Source: Melampsora larici-populina 98AG31
Lineage: Eukaryota; Basidiomycota; Pucciniomycetes; Pucciniales; Melampsoraceae
Reading direction: 5' to 3'
NCBI RefSeq assembly: GCF_000204055.1
Contig: NW_006768784.1
Location: 124,001-188,000 of the forward strand
DNA: 64,000 bases
In this document: piece after piece, positions 1 through 12,400 of the stretch
How the letters are laid out: every line of letters starts with the position of its first letter
Numbering within the stretch: the stretch's first letter is position 1
Position numbers and translations under genes: made by a program
The notes under the pieces: model-generated
What the model was told of the DNA's origin: nothing
What the model saw: the letters and a program-made list of their open reading frames with translations, nothing else
Database searches by the model: none

Positions 1-16
1 AAATATACGAAATGTG

Positions 17-808
17 TCACGTAAGCTCTTTTAAGCATTCAGCAACACCAAGATAGATATCACGGGTAAACATACGGCATAAAGCTTTATCTTTTCCGCC
101 CAAAGCATTCCCAGTGATTTCATCAAACCTGTTAGTCAGAGTGGTCTCCACTGAATCGACATTCCAAGAGAAAGGGGTCCTGTGCTCTGAAAAGATTCGA
201 AGGCCATGCATTTGGGGAGGCTTGAAGATACCTGCATGAACATGTCATAGTTGTGTCAGTTTTAAGCCTCTCGTTTGTTTCGAACAGAACACTTCTAAAC
301 ACCTTTTGTGGCTTTCTTCTCCAGACCATTTTTCATCGAGCCATCTCGTCCCAACCGGTTTTCAGACCCCTTGTTCTGTGGTGCAGGTTTCAATTTTCCT
401 GCTTGATACCTTTCTCGATTGTCTAGAACAACTTCATGATAGGATAGGTCACATTTGTTTCAGTTTTGACACATCTCTTTGTTTGAAATTCTTTTGATTA
501 CCTTGTTGGACTTTCTTCTTCAGCTTTCGACCGTCTTTCGTCAAATCATCTCGCTCCAGTCGTTTCTTGGATCCCCTCTTCTGTGATACGAGTTTCCATT
601 CTCCTGCTTGGTACCCTTCTTGATTCTCTGGAACAACTTTGTTATAGGAGACTTGCGAAGCTGATGGACCCCATCGCTCGGGTTTCATGTCCATTGAATG
701 CACCTCCGAATATTGTGCTGCATGAAGCGTACATTCGGCAACACATACCAAAAAAGCGACATAAAATATCAAAGTAAGAAGTTTGATGTAGGTGGGTTTC
801 CTGGCCAT
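17..808 (-). CDS. Secreted lysine-rich repeat protein, candidate effector
   Basis: I do not recognise a family. The model is three exons, complement(17..231, 303..431, 502..808), giving 216 residues in a clean frame with introns of 71 and 70 bp. Translation starts at the ATG at 808. Residues 1 to about 25 form a signal peptide: basic start MARKPTYIK, then a hydrophobic core (LLTLIFYVAFLVCVAEC). The rest is hydrophilic and rich in Lys, Arg and Gln, with no membrane segment. The middle exon is a diverged copy of the end of exon 1: both begin VV and carry a YQAG motif followed by a basic stretch ending KK. The last exon, after a phase-1 junction, encodes an unrelated acidic and basic tail ending KELT. 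Rust fungi secrete many such family-less proteins, so a host-directed role is inference. The stop lies 17 bp from the window edge. Confidence 0.55.
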
Positions 809-999
809 TTCATATATTAAAAGCTGCGCTCTGAGAAGTGTGTTTTGAAATAATGAGAGAATTTGGTGTTTTCTGACCCTTCTCCTCGTGGAATTGAATG
901 CTTGAGGCATCAAAATTATATACAAGATGCCTTCCCTGCGCACCGAACGACAGCCGGCGTCTCAAAATTTTGTTGATCTCGAACAGAGCCAGAACCAAT

Positions 1000-1088
1000 G
1001 CGCAAATGTATTTGTGAATATAGGGCTCACACATTATGTACCTGGGCCGTGATGTGTGAGCACTATATTCACAGATACATTTGCACAT
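1000..1088. repeat. Foldback (hairpin) repeat
   Basis: Two arms of about 36 bp are near-perfect reverse complements. The left arm begins GCAAATGTATTTGTGAATAT; the right arm ends ATATTCACAGATACATTTGC. They enclose a loop of roughly 15 bp. Probably a small foldback element; no target duplication was identified. Confidence 0.6.
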
Positions 1089-1329
1089 CATGTTGAATGT
1101 CAGAACCTACACATGATACATTTTGCCATCTAACACCAACCAGCAGTTGGAAGAGATGTCGATGTTACAAGCAAGTCGAAATATGGGATTGAGGCAAGCT
1201 GTGCAAACATATTGAATTCTGTAAAGGGATAGACGGCTTTTGAAAGCCACAGTATAGCCCCCTTTCATTCTGAGATTTCCACATTGTACGCAAGACTGTC
1301 TTCATCTATGTACTTGTCTCAAAAAATGA

Positions 1330-1422
1330 TACAGTCGTTTTCAAAAAGCTTGCCGCTAATTCACCGCCAAATCGCTCGAGTTTTGCGGGCAAATTTCGGC
1401 AAGGTTTTTGAAAACGACTGTA
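1330..1422. mobile_element. 93-bp MITE, TA-flanked, TACAGTCGTTTTC family
   Basis: The terminal inverted repeats read TACAGTCGTTTTCAAAAA on the left and the reverse complement on the right, extending with one mismatch to 26 bp. The outermost TA on each side fits the TA target duplication of Tc1/mariner-type elements. It is too small to encode a transposase. Confidence 0.8.
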
Positions 1423-2238
1423 CATAACATCTTTGGATGACTGTGGAGCTATAAATAAACGTCACATGTATTAACTCTTGAAAGCACTACCGCGTAAATA
1501 ACCAGTGTAAAATATTTTGTCAAGACAATTCGATTCAATGTTTGATGATACCTGCGTATAGTAGTGTTCCAGGACGCAAGTTGAAGAGTTTCAAGATGTT
1601 TTATATGTGAACTTCTTGTGAAGTGGTAACACAGTCTGGGGGCCTTCACGAGCCTTGACGGCTGTGTTGCAAAGTGCGCGGGGTCATGCGGCACGGAGGC
1701 ACGAGGTGATAATTCAGTGAGAATGGCCGCAAGAAAGAATGCTGAAATCAGTCTCTGGTGACCCAAGTGGATGTCTGATGGTGTCTCTGCATGCTGTAGA
1801 AAATTGTGGTGAGAAGAGCACCTCATCGCAGAATTGAGGGTGGTCGACAGCGATTGTACATTCAGATATAAGGAAAAGTAAAGAGCGACTTTTCCCGGAG
1901 CTTTCAGTCATCCTCCTCGTGAATCTCAACAAAAAGGGTAGTGTCGCTATCAGTTTTGAATTGAGTTGTTCGATGCCGTTTCGACCAGATATCATGGTCA
2001 TGGAAAGCAAAAGGGAATAAGAAGGTTGTTTGAATGATGATGATACGAAGGAGAAAGTTTTCGAAAACCATGAAGTGGTGGTAAAGTACCTGAGTGTATG
2101 CGCTGATTTCATCATATACCTTCCAGGTTTTCTAAGGATCGATTTATCGGAAACACTTGCTGCAATTCTTCTTAGATTGGCGTACAAACTCAATCGTCAA
2201 AATAATCTTTCATACTAATCATCCTGCAATTCTAATAA

Positions 2239-4224
2239 GTGATGACATCTCATTCGCATTCAAATCATCCGCTTTACGCTTTCTTGAGGCCAGAACCAGT
2301 TATAAATCGCCAACAAAGTCAAACACAGGCCTATGAAAGACGTCCTTCTAACTCTTTGAGTAGATCACAGAGCCGAAACGAGATACACAACATAGTGACC
2401 AAGGATCTCGTTTCCATTCTCACAACCGTTCGCACGCATACTGCATCGGTATTTCCCATTCTCTTCAAAATAATAGCTGGTCACATTGGGTTCGTAGGAT
2501 ACTCATAAAGGCTTTCCGCTTTGTAGTTGGACCGTTTAGCAAGCACTTTGAACCTCATCACGCAGAGATTAGATTCCCTAGAATCCTGCTGTCAGAATGG
2601 TCAAAAGGACATCAGCACACTCATTGCAAGCGCAAAAGCAGAGACTGGAATCACTGGTGGGTGCATTCCCTAAAAAACTCATTGGATTGAATCATATTAA
2701 CACTCTTGATTCACCACTGATTGCAGCTAACGGAATAACAGATCGAGTCAGTAACATGCTCGAGCCATACCTCTCAACATTGCAAACGAAATTACCGGCT
2801 CTCGAAACTCACCTCAATGCCTTGCGGTCCGAAATTGTCAATCGAGCGCTGGACCCACCCGAACCGACGGCCCATCAAACCAAAGTTGAACACGAGATTG
2901 GCCGTCTACAAGATTCCTTCCAGAGACATACGACAACATCCACAAACGCCCAATCACAAGATCATGAGAGAATTTTGATACTCGAACAAGTAAGCATCAG
3001 ATGTGATCCGAGCAACGCAATCTTGAATCAGCGGTATTTCTTTCTGACGACTGAGAATTTGTTTACAGGAATTCAAGACATTGAACAATTCAATCTTACC
3101 TTTATCTACACTTTCACCATTACTACAAAGCTTTCTTCAAGCAGAACTATCTCGTCAATCGACTTCTCGAGAGCAAATTCAAACATGCGAACCACTGCAC
3201 ACTGAAGTTGACCAAAATCCCATAGCTCACGAAAATCAGGAGACAGGACTGGAGGAAGCAACAACACTTGATGCATCTCAAGTCGTAAGTGTCCACGCAA
3301 TATGCTCGCTGCGTAGAACGTGTCTCATTCTTCCCGAATCCTAGCTTGCCATTCTCACTTTACCATTTTGATCGCAGGTTACTACTCCCACATTTCAATC
3401 ATGCTCCACAGGTATTTTCAACGAGTCTCAAAGAGTAGAGATTCCCATGAAAGAGCCAAACCCTCCATCTAGCATTCCGCATCATTTATCTACAGAAATC
3501 GATCGAGATCATCCAACAACAGATTCATCGCTCAATGATTTAAATCCTAAGGAAGCCGAATCACGACCGCCTCTCGGGATTATGGAGGATGGAGTAACAC
3601 ACTGCGCACCAAAGTTTCCGGAAGAACTTCTGCCAAGGAGACCTTCGCTGATCGATCTCATTGCAACGGAACAGCAAACCATGCTTGATCACTCAAAGAT
3701 TCAGCTCGAGGAACTAAAATCACTTGAAAACGCTTCACAAGAAGCTCAACACATCTTAACTCAAGATCATCCTAGCTCTGAAACCAATGTTCGAAAACGG
3801 TCTAGATCGCGTCGACTAACCGGTACACCAAAACGCTACCTCACCAGAGCACATCAAGCTTCGAATCCAAATTTGTGCTACCAACATGATCTAGACATTC
3901 TCAGAGAGAGACCCAAAGGCCCAGAGAAGGAAACCATCATGAAGAACGGTACAGAGAAATCTGACGAGTTGAGAAGTCTCAAGACTCGAAAATTGGATTC
4001 TGCACTTTCAAAAAATGTGGAACGTCAATCACCTTCTTTTCAATCACATCGAGCCTTTTCATCTTCCGTAAATGTGAGATTGTTCATTTCACTTAATCTT
4101 GACTGTTTCCGTACAAGAAATGAGGTGTAAGACTGACTTGGAATCTTTGGGATTGATGAAAAAGCCAAAAAGGCATCGAAGACAACTGTTCGAAGTAGAA
4201 GAGGACGAGCAGAACCGTACATAG
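2239..4224 (+). CDS. Hypothetical coiled-coil protein with basic C-terminus
   Basis: The six-exon model is join(2239..2448, 2527..2656, 2727..2989, 3069..3284, 3378..4073, 4132..4224), 535 residues, with introns of 58-93 bp and all phases consistent. No family is recognised. After a Ser/Gln-rich start, exons 2 and 3 encode leucine-heptad helices (LDRLASTLNLITQRLDSLES, then a stretch around LPALETHLNALRSEI), suggesting a coiled coil over roughly residues 70-170. The C-terminal third has basic clusters such as RKRSRSRR and KKPKRHRR that look like nuclear localisation signals. A chromosomal or kinetochore role is possible from this N-terminal coil plus basic tail, but that is speculation. The last intron (58 bp, unusual TAAG acceptor) and the first exon are the least certain joins. 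Confidence 0.5.
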
Positions 4225-5320
4225 ATCTGTGAAAGCTTCATCAAGTACTTCACACATTTGTAGAGTACGACCGTCACTAATTCTGCAAACTTATATGATA
4301 GATTACTACTGGGGCAGGCATCAAGGATCACCCAAATTCTACAGGAGGTATGATGCCGTCTGTAGTATGGGTTAGACATTGTTGTTCTACTTCAAGTTTG
4401 ATGACCCAACACTAGAGTGTTTCACACTGAGTGAGGAATTGAAGAACTCCAAGGGAGTTGTTTGTTGTTCCATTTTTACGAAGATTCATGTAAACCAATG
4501 TGATCACTTTATTTCAAAAATAATGATCCCATCACTACTACCACTGTTGCTATTCAATGAACCTCTATTGATCGTGTTGAGATTGGGTCTCAAAATCAAA
4601 ACATACCAACAATGTAGTTGAGAGAGACTCTGAGCAAGAATCTGACAACAAATCTAAATTGTCAAAATAATGAAGATATGACCATATGGCAAGGTATTTC
4701 CTCCGCAAGGCAAGGGCACAAGATGTACTCCTGTCTCAAAAGATGTTAGCTTAACAAAGCGCTTTATACGTGGCTGCCACCTTGCTATCAAGCTAACAAA
4801 AGATCTGTTGAAGACTCGTGTCCTCAGCATTGCATGAAGTAAATTAGTACGTTTAAAACATGGAGAGTGAGTTCGAGGAATCCCTGCACCAAACTTGACC
4901 ATCAAAAGCAGTAAGCCAACCGAAACATTGGCGATATGCATAGCAGTCGGTTGAAAGTTGCACTTAAGCCGATTCTCATACATCAACATGTGACGTAGAT
5001 CGCTAGGCAAACGTCGGTGAAGTGGAATGACATCAGATTGAGGCAATGAGCTTCATATGTCACATGGAATTGGAGCATTTGCTTTTGAGAAATCATAACC
5101 AAAATTGGCAAAGATTGATCCTTGGACTACATGAAGGACAAGGATGACAGCGGTTTTACAACATCATGAAGTAGAAAAGAGGAGCAAAACAAAGAGCTAA
5201 AACCTGCAGAAAAGATAAGATGAAGAAAAATCGTAACGGGGAGCTTGTAGGGGGATTTGCAGAGCTAGTTGACTCGAGAGGGTTATCAATAATATGACAG
5301 CGGTCGATGTTGAGTCAGAA
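4225..5320. other. Intergenic, no supported gene
   Basis: Minus-strand open frame 4654..5046 (130 residues) has no recognisable domain and no clear promoter or introns, so it is not called. Nothing else stands out. Confidence 0.4.
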
Positions 5321-5776
5321 TCAGGCGCAGCAAGATCCTTTGCTCGCAGTCTTGCAGGGACATTCGCTGCAGGAACAAGTGTCACCACCGCAGACACAAC
5401 CAGCGGCGGCGTTTCTTAAAAAGAGGATCAAACCAAGACCGGAATGAGTATCGAGATTGTTGATAGGGTCATGAGGTCAACTAAAACTTACGAGGTACAA
5501 CCACAGCCAGTTTCTTTGTTGCAAGAGCAACCATCCAAGTTTCCAGCTCCACAAGGCTAAGATAAATAAAAGATAGCGAGCGTTAAAAGGAGTGAGCAAC
5601 ATGGTGAGATGAAGGAGAATTGGACTAACGGTACAAGCACAAGCTCGGACAGAGCCGTTCTCGAGCTTCACATCGGGGCAACCACCTAAAGAAAAGAAAT
5701 GGAAATATTGAAAACTAAGCGCTTGTTGAAGTAAGATGAAAGAGGTCTAATGAAGATAGAGCTTACAAGCAGGCAT
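5321..5776 (-). CDS. Metallothionein, 74 residues, 17 cysteines
   Basis: Metallothioneins are small cytosolic proteins that bind Cu(I), Zn or Cd through clustered cysteines and buffer or detoxify the metal. The model is complement(5321..5414, 5492..5556, 5630..5685, 5767..5776): four exons with GT-AG introns of 77, 73 and 81 bp. The first exon is only 10 nt and encodes MPA plus one base of Cys4. The protein has 17 Cys, seven C-x-C motifs (Cys 4/6, 19/21, 32/34, 40/42, 50/52, 57/59, 62/64) and a terminal CCA. It has no aromatic residues, signal peptide or membrane segment, all as expected of the class. The spacing falls into two or three Cys clusters separated by short Gly/Lys spacers. The frame is continuous across every junction, which strongly supports the model. 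Copper versus zinc or cadmium preference cannot be decided from sequence alone. Confidence 0.87.
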
Positions 5777-5928
5777 GATGATGATTGAAAGGTTAAGAAG
5801 TGTTTAAAGCGGTTTATAAAAAGCTAGCAGTTATATTGATGAATTGTAAGACTTGTTTTATGGATGATTTGATAGAATGAGATTGGTTGGGTTGAAGGGA
5901 AAGAAACGGAATGGAGATAGAGTAGTGA

Positions 5929-5936
5929 TTTTTATA
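5929..5936 (-). promoter_or_regulatory. TATA box candidate for the metallothionein gene
   Basis: TATAAAAA on the minus strand lies about 155 bp upstream of the metallothionein ATG. I saw no convincing metal-response element near it. Confidence 0.4.
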
Positions 5937-7942
5937 GTCAAAATTTTGAGGGAAAGTTCGGGTGTCAAGGTCAAGTGATTTCAAAGTGACTAAAAGGTGA
6001 GAAGATTTCGCCGGCCTTAATGACTCACTTGTCACATGGTCTGAGAGACTTGAGTCAAAAAGGCCGTCCCTTGTTACCGTCTATGGAAGGAAGGGATCGA
6101 ACGAGGGATTTTCGCCGCTTACACATTTTATGACCGCATTTAGTGACCGCAGTAGTGTGAGTGATGACATGAGTGATTTTTGCCGGCTAAAGTTTTCGAG
6201 TCTCACGCCTCGTAGCACGACCGCGGCGCAGTCCCGATCGGAAGAGCCGGATGCTCAGAACACACAAGCTCCGTTCCACACACTCTTGTGGAACACTGAG
6301 CTGATCATGTCTTACAGCTCTGTCCTATAAAGGTCACTCATCTTGCTTATCCTGTGCGATGCAACAAAGGGTAATCATCCGCAAGATCTGTATCTCCTCG
6401 GTCGTGACTCATATGTGCTCACTAAATTACATACAGTCATTTACTCAAAGGCTAAAGCTAAAGTTGCGCTTTGAAAGTTTCTTGTTTGTGGTTTCCATAG
6501 TCAACATGAAGCATACCATGAAGCTCCATGAAGACATGTCAACATGTTACCCACTAACTGTTGATATACCCCAACCCTTGTTCCATTTCTTTTCAACAGA
6601 AAAGAAGGCTTCAATTGTTCCACAAATCCTGAAGAAACAACGACAAACTTGGAATTGAGTCCCGAGAGAAATCTATGTACTTAGCATCCCTTTTTCTTAT
6701 TCCAAACAAATGCCAAACTTCCTTTCAAGAAAGAAATAAAATGGAAACCTAGCAAGAAATCTACACCATCAATGGTGTTTCTATTTTCACCTCTGCAAAT
6801 CCGTCAATACGAAAACAAACAAAAGCCAGAAAGATACCGGAATGAAGTTTGTCGTATATATGACCATGTAAGTCCATTACATATTGTCCCAAAAATTAAT
6901 GCCCAAGAATTAAACAGTGGAATATTCCATTATAACTCTGGATGCACTTCACGGTGAAAATCATAAAAGACAAATTGTAGACAAACAAAACGGCTCAAAT
7001 TACCTATCAAATTACGAACCACGAGTGAATAGTGAACACTTTTAATGTTTTCAAAGGATGATATCCAGGTATCCAAGATGTAATAATGAGTGGTGAAGCC
7101 ATCTCTTCTGGATATGTGAAACTGCTTTTTCAGATCAGTTGAGTTTCCCTCCTATTGTTTTTTTTCAACAGATCCCTTTATCGTTTTACTGCAAGAGAAT
7201 GTAGTGCCCCATAAAACCATTCGGTTGAAAATCGAAAACTCAGCAATTCCATTCAATTTCCATGAGGAGCTGGATAACTTCATCCGTTCTCGTCATTTTC
7301 ATTTTTTTACAATTTTGCTGCTTAATGAGATGACACAAGTTAACCTCCAAGTCCAGTAGAGACTGAGTGCCGTTTTGCATGACTATCACAACGTACATAC
7401 GGCGGTCATAAAAATGACGCATGTATCGCTAGATTTTAACGTTCGGGATCGCACACTGAACACCACACTCACCCCCTTGGAACTGTGGTACTACTACATG
7501 CCAGTTTGAGGGGAGGCCCGTTGAGCCCCTGGCCGTCCGAAGAAGCAACATAGATTGAAGAAATAGGATGCAGGTGATCTTACTGTTGTTGAACCAGACG
7601 TGAGCTCTGGATGAAGGGACTGTTTGAGTTGTTGAGGATAGTTTGAAAGTGTTGATTTAATGAATTTGAAGATTGGGGAGAATTGAAAGGATTAAAGGTT
7701 CCAGAAGGTGGGTGAAAAGGGGTTTGATCAGGAGAGGAAGATAGTGAGAATGAGAATGAGAGTGAGAGTGAAAGTGAAAAGCTGTTCTTGTGTATTCAGC
7801 TGTGAAGTTATTGACATATTTACCCCCAGTACGATAACCTTTTTTTTCAGTTTTGTTTCTTTGATATTGATTTTCGGAGTGATACCACTAAAACATATCA
7901 CTTGACCTCACCTCTTGAACTTGCGAAACTTCATCTCATTCA
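5937..7942. other. Intergenic between metallothionein and TSC13
   Basis: No supported gene. A degenerate GAGAAT/GAGAGT/GAAAGT hexamer run lies at about 7743-7781, upstream of TSC13; it is a purine-rich tract of unknown role. Short open frames here lack domains. Confidence 0.4.
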
Positions 7943-9449
7943 ATGGTCTCGCTAGCCCTCAAGTCTCGTTCAAGAGGATACAACTCATTCGAAGTTAAAT
8001 TAAATGAAAATCAATCTCTCGATTCGCTTACAGTTCAAGACCTCAAGTCTATCATCAAGAAATCTACAAAGGTTAGAGTTCATTCATCGAGCAGTTCTTT
8101 ACTATCCCTTTAATCTGATGGATCTGATATTCTTTTCGATGAATGACTTCATTAAGCTTGATTCGATTCGTCAGCGACTTACTACGGCCGATAAAAAAGT
8201 TCTCGATGACGATCGAAAAGCTTTATCAGACTACAATATTTTAGATGGTGATGAGATCACCTTCAAGGACCTAGGTCGCCAAATCTGTTGAGTATTTCTA
8301 GAACCTCAACCGACTGCTTTTGACTTGTTCTAATTGATTCCTCTGAACAGCATGGAGGACGGTTTTCTTGATCGAATATGTAAGACCAGCTAGATTGTCG
8401 ATTTTGGTGATCGGTGTTCTTATCTTCAAATCACATTCGATCTTTTGTTTCATAGCTTGGACCTTTGATCATTCACCCTCTATTCTACTTCCCGAACCCA
8501 TTATCAAATCAAATTTACAAAGGTCCAGTCTTACACAGTACAATGCAAAAGTGAGAAAACTTCATCTTCACTTCGTATACCTGTATTTGATGACCGATCT
8601 TTACTCCTCTTGTTACTCTTAGATCGGCCTTTGCTATGGTGATGGCCCATTTCGTTAAAAGGGAACTTGAAACTATCTTGTGAATCAAATTCGATTATAT
8701 ATTTTTGGATTAGATGGCTAGCTAATTCGAGAGTTGAACAAAAACTTGTTCTACTAAAATCATCTATCAACAGCGTTCATCGGTTTTCAAATGCTACAAT
8801 GCCATTCCGTAACATATTCAAGAAGTAAGTCTATCACCAGATTAATCTACTTGATTGGGTTCATATCATACGGCTTTTTTCTCTCTAAGAGAACGTACTT
8901 GTTGATTCACTTTTATTATGTATATCCTTACAGCTCATTCCATTACTGGATCCTTTCTGGTGTTCTTTTAGCTATTCCGATCTATGGTCAAAATTCCTCA
9001 AGTTACAAATTAGCATCCACAATCTTTGATTCACCAGCCTGGCTTGGTTCTTGTCTTGCACTTTGGACTGTCAGTGTTTTCAGAGCTTCAAAGAGTACTG
9101 AATTTTTTTGACCTGATTCGAATTTGATTCCAAATTTGAACAGTATGCGGAACTTTCGAACTTAACCGTACACATGCATCTAAGATCACTAAGACCACCT
9201 GGAACAAAGACCCGAGTATTGCCATACGGTTATGGATTTAAATTAGTACATTGTCCAAATTATTTTTTTGAATCACTAGCTTGGTTTGCATTTACTGCAT
9301 TAACTGGATCATGGGCATCTGGATTATTTTTGAGTGTTAGTACGACTCAAATGAGTTTATGGGCACTTAAAAAATCAAAAACTTATAAAAAAGAGTTTGG
9401 TGATCAAGTACCTAAGACTCGTAAAGCGATCTTTCCATTTATTCTTTGA
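7943..9449 (+). CDS. TSC13: Very-long-chain trans-2-enoyl-CoA reductase
   Basis: Tsc13 catalyses the last step of the endoplasmic-reticulum fatty-acid elongation cycle: NADPH-dependent reduction of trans-2-enoyl-CoA to acyl-CoA, feeding sphingolipid very-long-chain acids. The eight-exon model is join(7943..8071, 8157..8286, 8352..8380, 8456..8550, 8623..8679, 8774..8824, 8934..9069, 9144..9449) and gives 310 residues, the usual family length. Residues 1-85 form the ubiquitin-like domain (DLKSIIKKS..., DDDRKALSDYNILDGDEI). The hallmark KRELETI(L/F)VHRFSNATMP segment follows, then several hydrophobic membrane spans. The steroid 5-alpha-reductase-type C-terminus has PYGYGF, CPNYFFE and a final basic KKSKTYKKEFG region. 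All phases join cleanly. Exon 3 is only 29 nt. No break or missing conserved block was seen. Confidence 0.93.
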
Positions 9450-12400
9450 AATCTGGGTTTTTTCTCTTCTTCATTCATGAAGAACTTTTTACTTCATCTC
9501 TATTATCATATATATGATGTGATGATTAAAATCCTATGCTAGAGTTTATTAGATTATCAATATTTTTATGCATTTCTTATTCTTACTCTTTCTTTTTTTT
9601 GATTGATTATATATCTTACAAATCTTACTTTATCAGTCTAATAGACCCCAAGATTTTTTTTTAGAAAAAGTACACAAAGGTATAAAAAAAATTAGGCAGA
9701 ATTTATATGGTATAATTTTTTGAAGTAGAGAGAAACATGAGATCTTATAAGCTGATTGCAAAGTCAGGGGAAGATTTACCCTGGTTCCATATATATATCT
9801 CCTGCTGAACCCAGATAAGACATAACTGGAATGAAATGTGTTCATGGAATCAGATGTGTGATTATGTGATTGATCATTGTGATATACAAGATGATGATTC
9901 TTTGGTTTGATAAGGCATTTACCTCTATGTATATTTGATCACACACTTCAAATCCATTCATGGTGATTTTTGTGAGTCCTGATTAACTCTAAATTCTTGA
10001 AATTCTTGCTCATTTGGAGGCTATGCATACACCCTTGTTGTTTTTTTTGATACACCTCAAAGGTGGACTTAGTTAAGTTAGATGGTTCTTACATGTTCAT
10101 GCTTGTTTTAGATGATGCTACTAAAAAAGGATGTTGGCCTAAAGTGAAACAACTCACATAGTAAAAACCAATTGTGCTATCAATCTTTAAGATTGATGCA
10201 TTGTGAGGAGAAATGACATTCAGCACAAAATGGGATCAGGATACTGTGAAGCAATTGCAATGAATTGTTGCAATGAGACATGCAGAAGAATGTGGTGGTT
10301 GGGTGCCTAATCTCTAGTAAGTCTGTGTAATAAAGTCTTTTTGGATGATTGGCTATGTGAGCACAAGCAGATCATCCAAAAGAAAAGTTTTGATCTTGCT
10401 ACACATCAAAGCCTGCACAAATGTATGATCCACATGATTTAGTAGTCATCTTTGTATAGGGCCAGGATTCCACCACTGACCAGACTTAACACAATTAGGG
10501 TTTTGGATTAAAATCCTATATCTTGAAGTTCATAATGAATGAAGCCTCATGGCTGGCCTTGGTCTCACTCCTCAAAATTTAGAATGAAAAAGCTTTCTCT
10601 GACTACATTTTAAAAGGGTATGTCTGCTTACATGGATGCAGAACCTTAATTGGGAATAAATATACTTTTTCCTTTTCCTTTTCCTTTACTTTCTTTACCT
10701 TTGTAGGGATTTACAAAGTACCAAGAGTCTGATAAATCATTCATTGGGCAAAGACAGTTCACTTGTCCCTAGAATGACTTGCTAAATTGATCTCACTAGC
10801 AGCTTTCATTCTCTTTCCCCAAATATTTTGAATCCAACTTCTTGGAGATGGTGGATTAATATCAGCAAGTGCATCAACCCATGTTCTATCCAACAGAATT
10901 CCCATGCCTAACTCTCATTACCAACTAGATGGGCTTATGGATGGTAGTTGAAACAAAGTTTGGACTTATGAGCATTGGTGCCTTCAATATTGGCTTTTGT
11001 TGTCATGAAAGACATGTCCCTAAACTTCCATTTGAAAGGTGTTCTTACAAATTATATGGTAAACAGTACTTGGGCTTTTTTACATCTTGGTTCTCTTTAC
11101 CTTTCTTATTAATTATCTAAGCTTGTGTGATCTTCTTTCTCTCTTACATAATTACACCTTAGTTCTGTTTCAAAGTCCATGTGCCAAAACTAGGTCTGAA
11201 CATTTCCATCAACTTCCCTTCACTGGGGTAGGAATATTTGAATGCCTCTGGATCCCTCTGTTATAGATTTTCAGATAAAGAACTACTTGATTTCATCAAA
11301 GTTGGATGATCTTTTCTCTTGATGTGGAACATGCTGCAATTATTTGGATAAGATAAGAACAGTTGTTCCAAGAAAGGTTGTTTCATTTTTCCAAAAATTC
11401 TCTCCTGTGCAAAGCCCATACTTTTGGTTTTGTTGAGGTTCTGCTTTTCACAAAATTGTGTGATATGGAAGGAAGAGGATCCTCCAATGATATTCATGCT
11501 TCCCTGTGACCATTTGTTCCACATCTTTTGACATACAACTGCTGAATCCTTTATGATTGATGTATCACAGGGGCAAAAATAGATGCTCACATTGGGATGA
11601 GCATTCAACTTTTATTGTTTCCTTCAAACTTTGTTCAATTTTACTTCTGAATTCTTTCCCTTTTCTTCCTGTTTTCTTCCTGCTTGTCAGCTTATTACAT
11701 GATAAACAGGAACTGAGCAGATGAACTAAGCCTTCCTCAGGCATCATTCCTTGGCAAAGCAGCCTGAGGGAGGGCTAGCACATCAGCTCACTTTATCTCA
11801 GCCACTCAGCTGATCCTCAGCTGAATGCCTTGGAGCATGCTGATCCAGGGTTTTGGACAAGGCACTGAGATGTTCTGCTAGTACTACAGACACTGCACAA
11901 TTAGCTTCAGCATGAGCTGTCTTAAGCCATAGATGAAAAGGAACTAGTGGTGTTTTTACCGCTAGTCCTATGAAAATCCCTAGTCATATTAGAGGATGAT
12001 AATCTGGACTCATTAGACTTAGTACTGCTATATTTGTCGTATTTGTAATCCAGTGACTCATGAACTGATTATGAGTACTCATCCAAGAGACTGAGCTCAA
12101 AGAATGCTCATCCAAGATGAAAATAAGCATTCTCCGGCAATGTACAGCAGAATTTGAGCAAAACACAAACTGGGCAGATGAACTAGGCCTTCCTCAGGCT
12201 TCACCCTTAGCAAAGAATCCTGAAGGAAGTCTGTTCCATCTGCTCACTTCATCTCAGCCCCTCAGTGTCATCATGCCTTGGATCCTGCTGATCCAGGATT
12301 TTGGACAAGGTGATGAGCTCCTCTGTTTATGCAGTGACTCACAAACTGATTCTGAGTACTCATCTGAGAGGCTGAGCTCAAAGAATGCTCCTCCAAGGTG

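Larger units (their letters stand above)
809..2238. other. Intergenic stretch with two foldback sequences
   Basis: No supported gene. It holds a foldback at about 1000-1088 and a 93-bp inverted-repeat element at 1330-1422. Open frames between 1449 and 2218 overlap on both strands and show no splice structure or recognisable protein. Confidence 0.5.

Noticed and set aside
637..703. Possible extra intron in the first gene, homologous to its next introns
   Set aside because: Splicing here would break the reading frame, while reading through keeps it open.
4654..5046. 130-residue minus-strand open frame
   Set aside because: No domain, no neighbouring exons and no composition bias expected of a protein; likely chance.
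6085..6125. GGGATCGAAC motif resembling a tRNA T-arm on the minus strand
   Set aside because: The flanking stems do not pair and no acceptor or anticodon arm can be folded.
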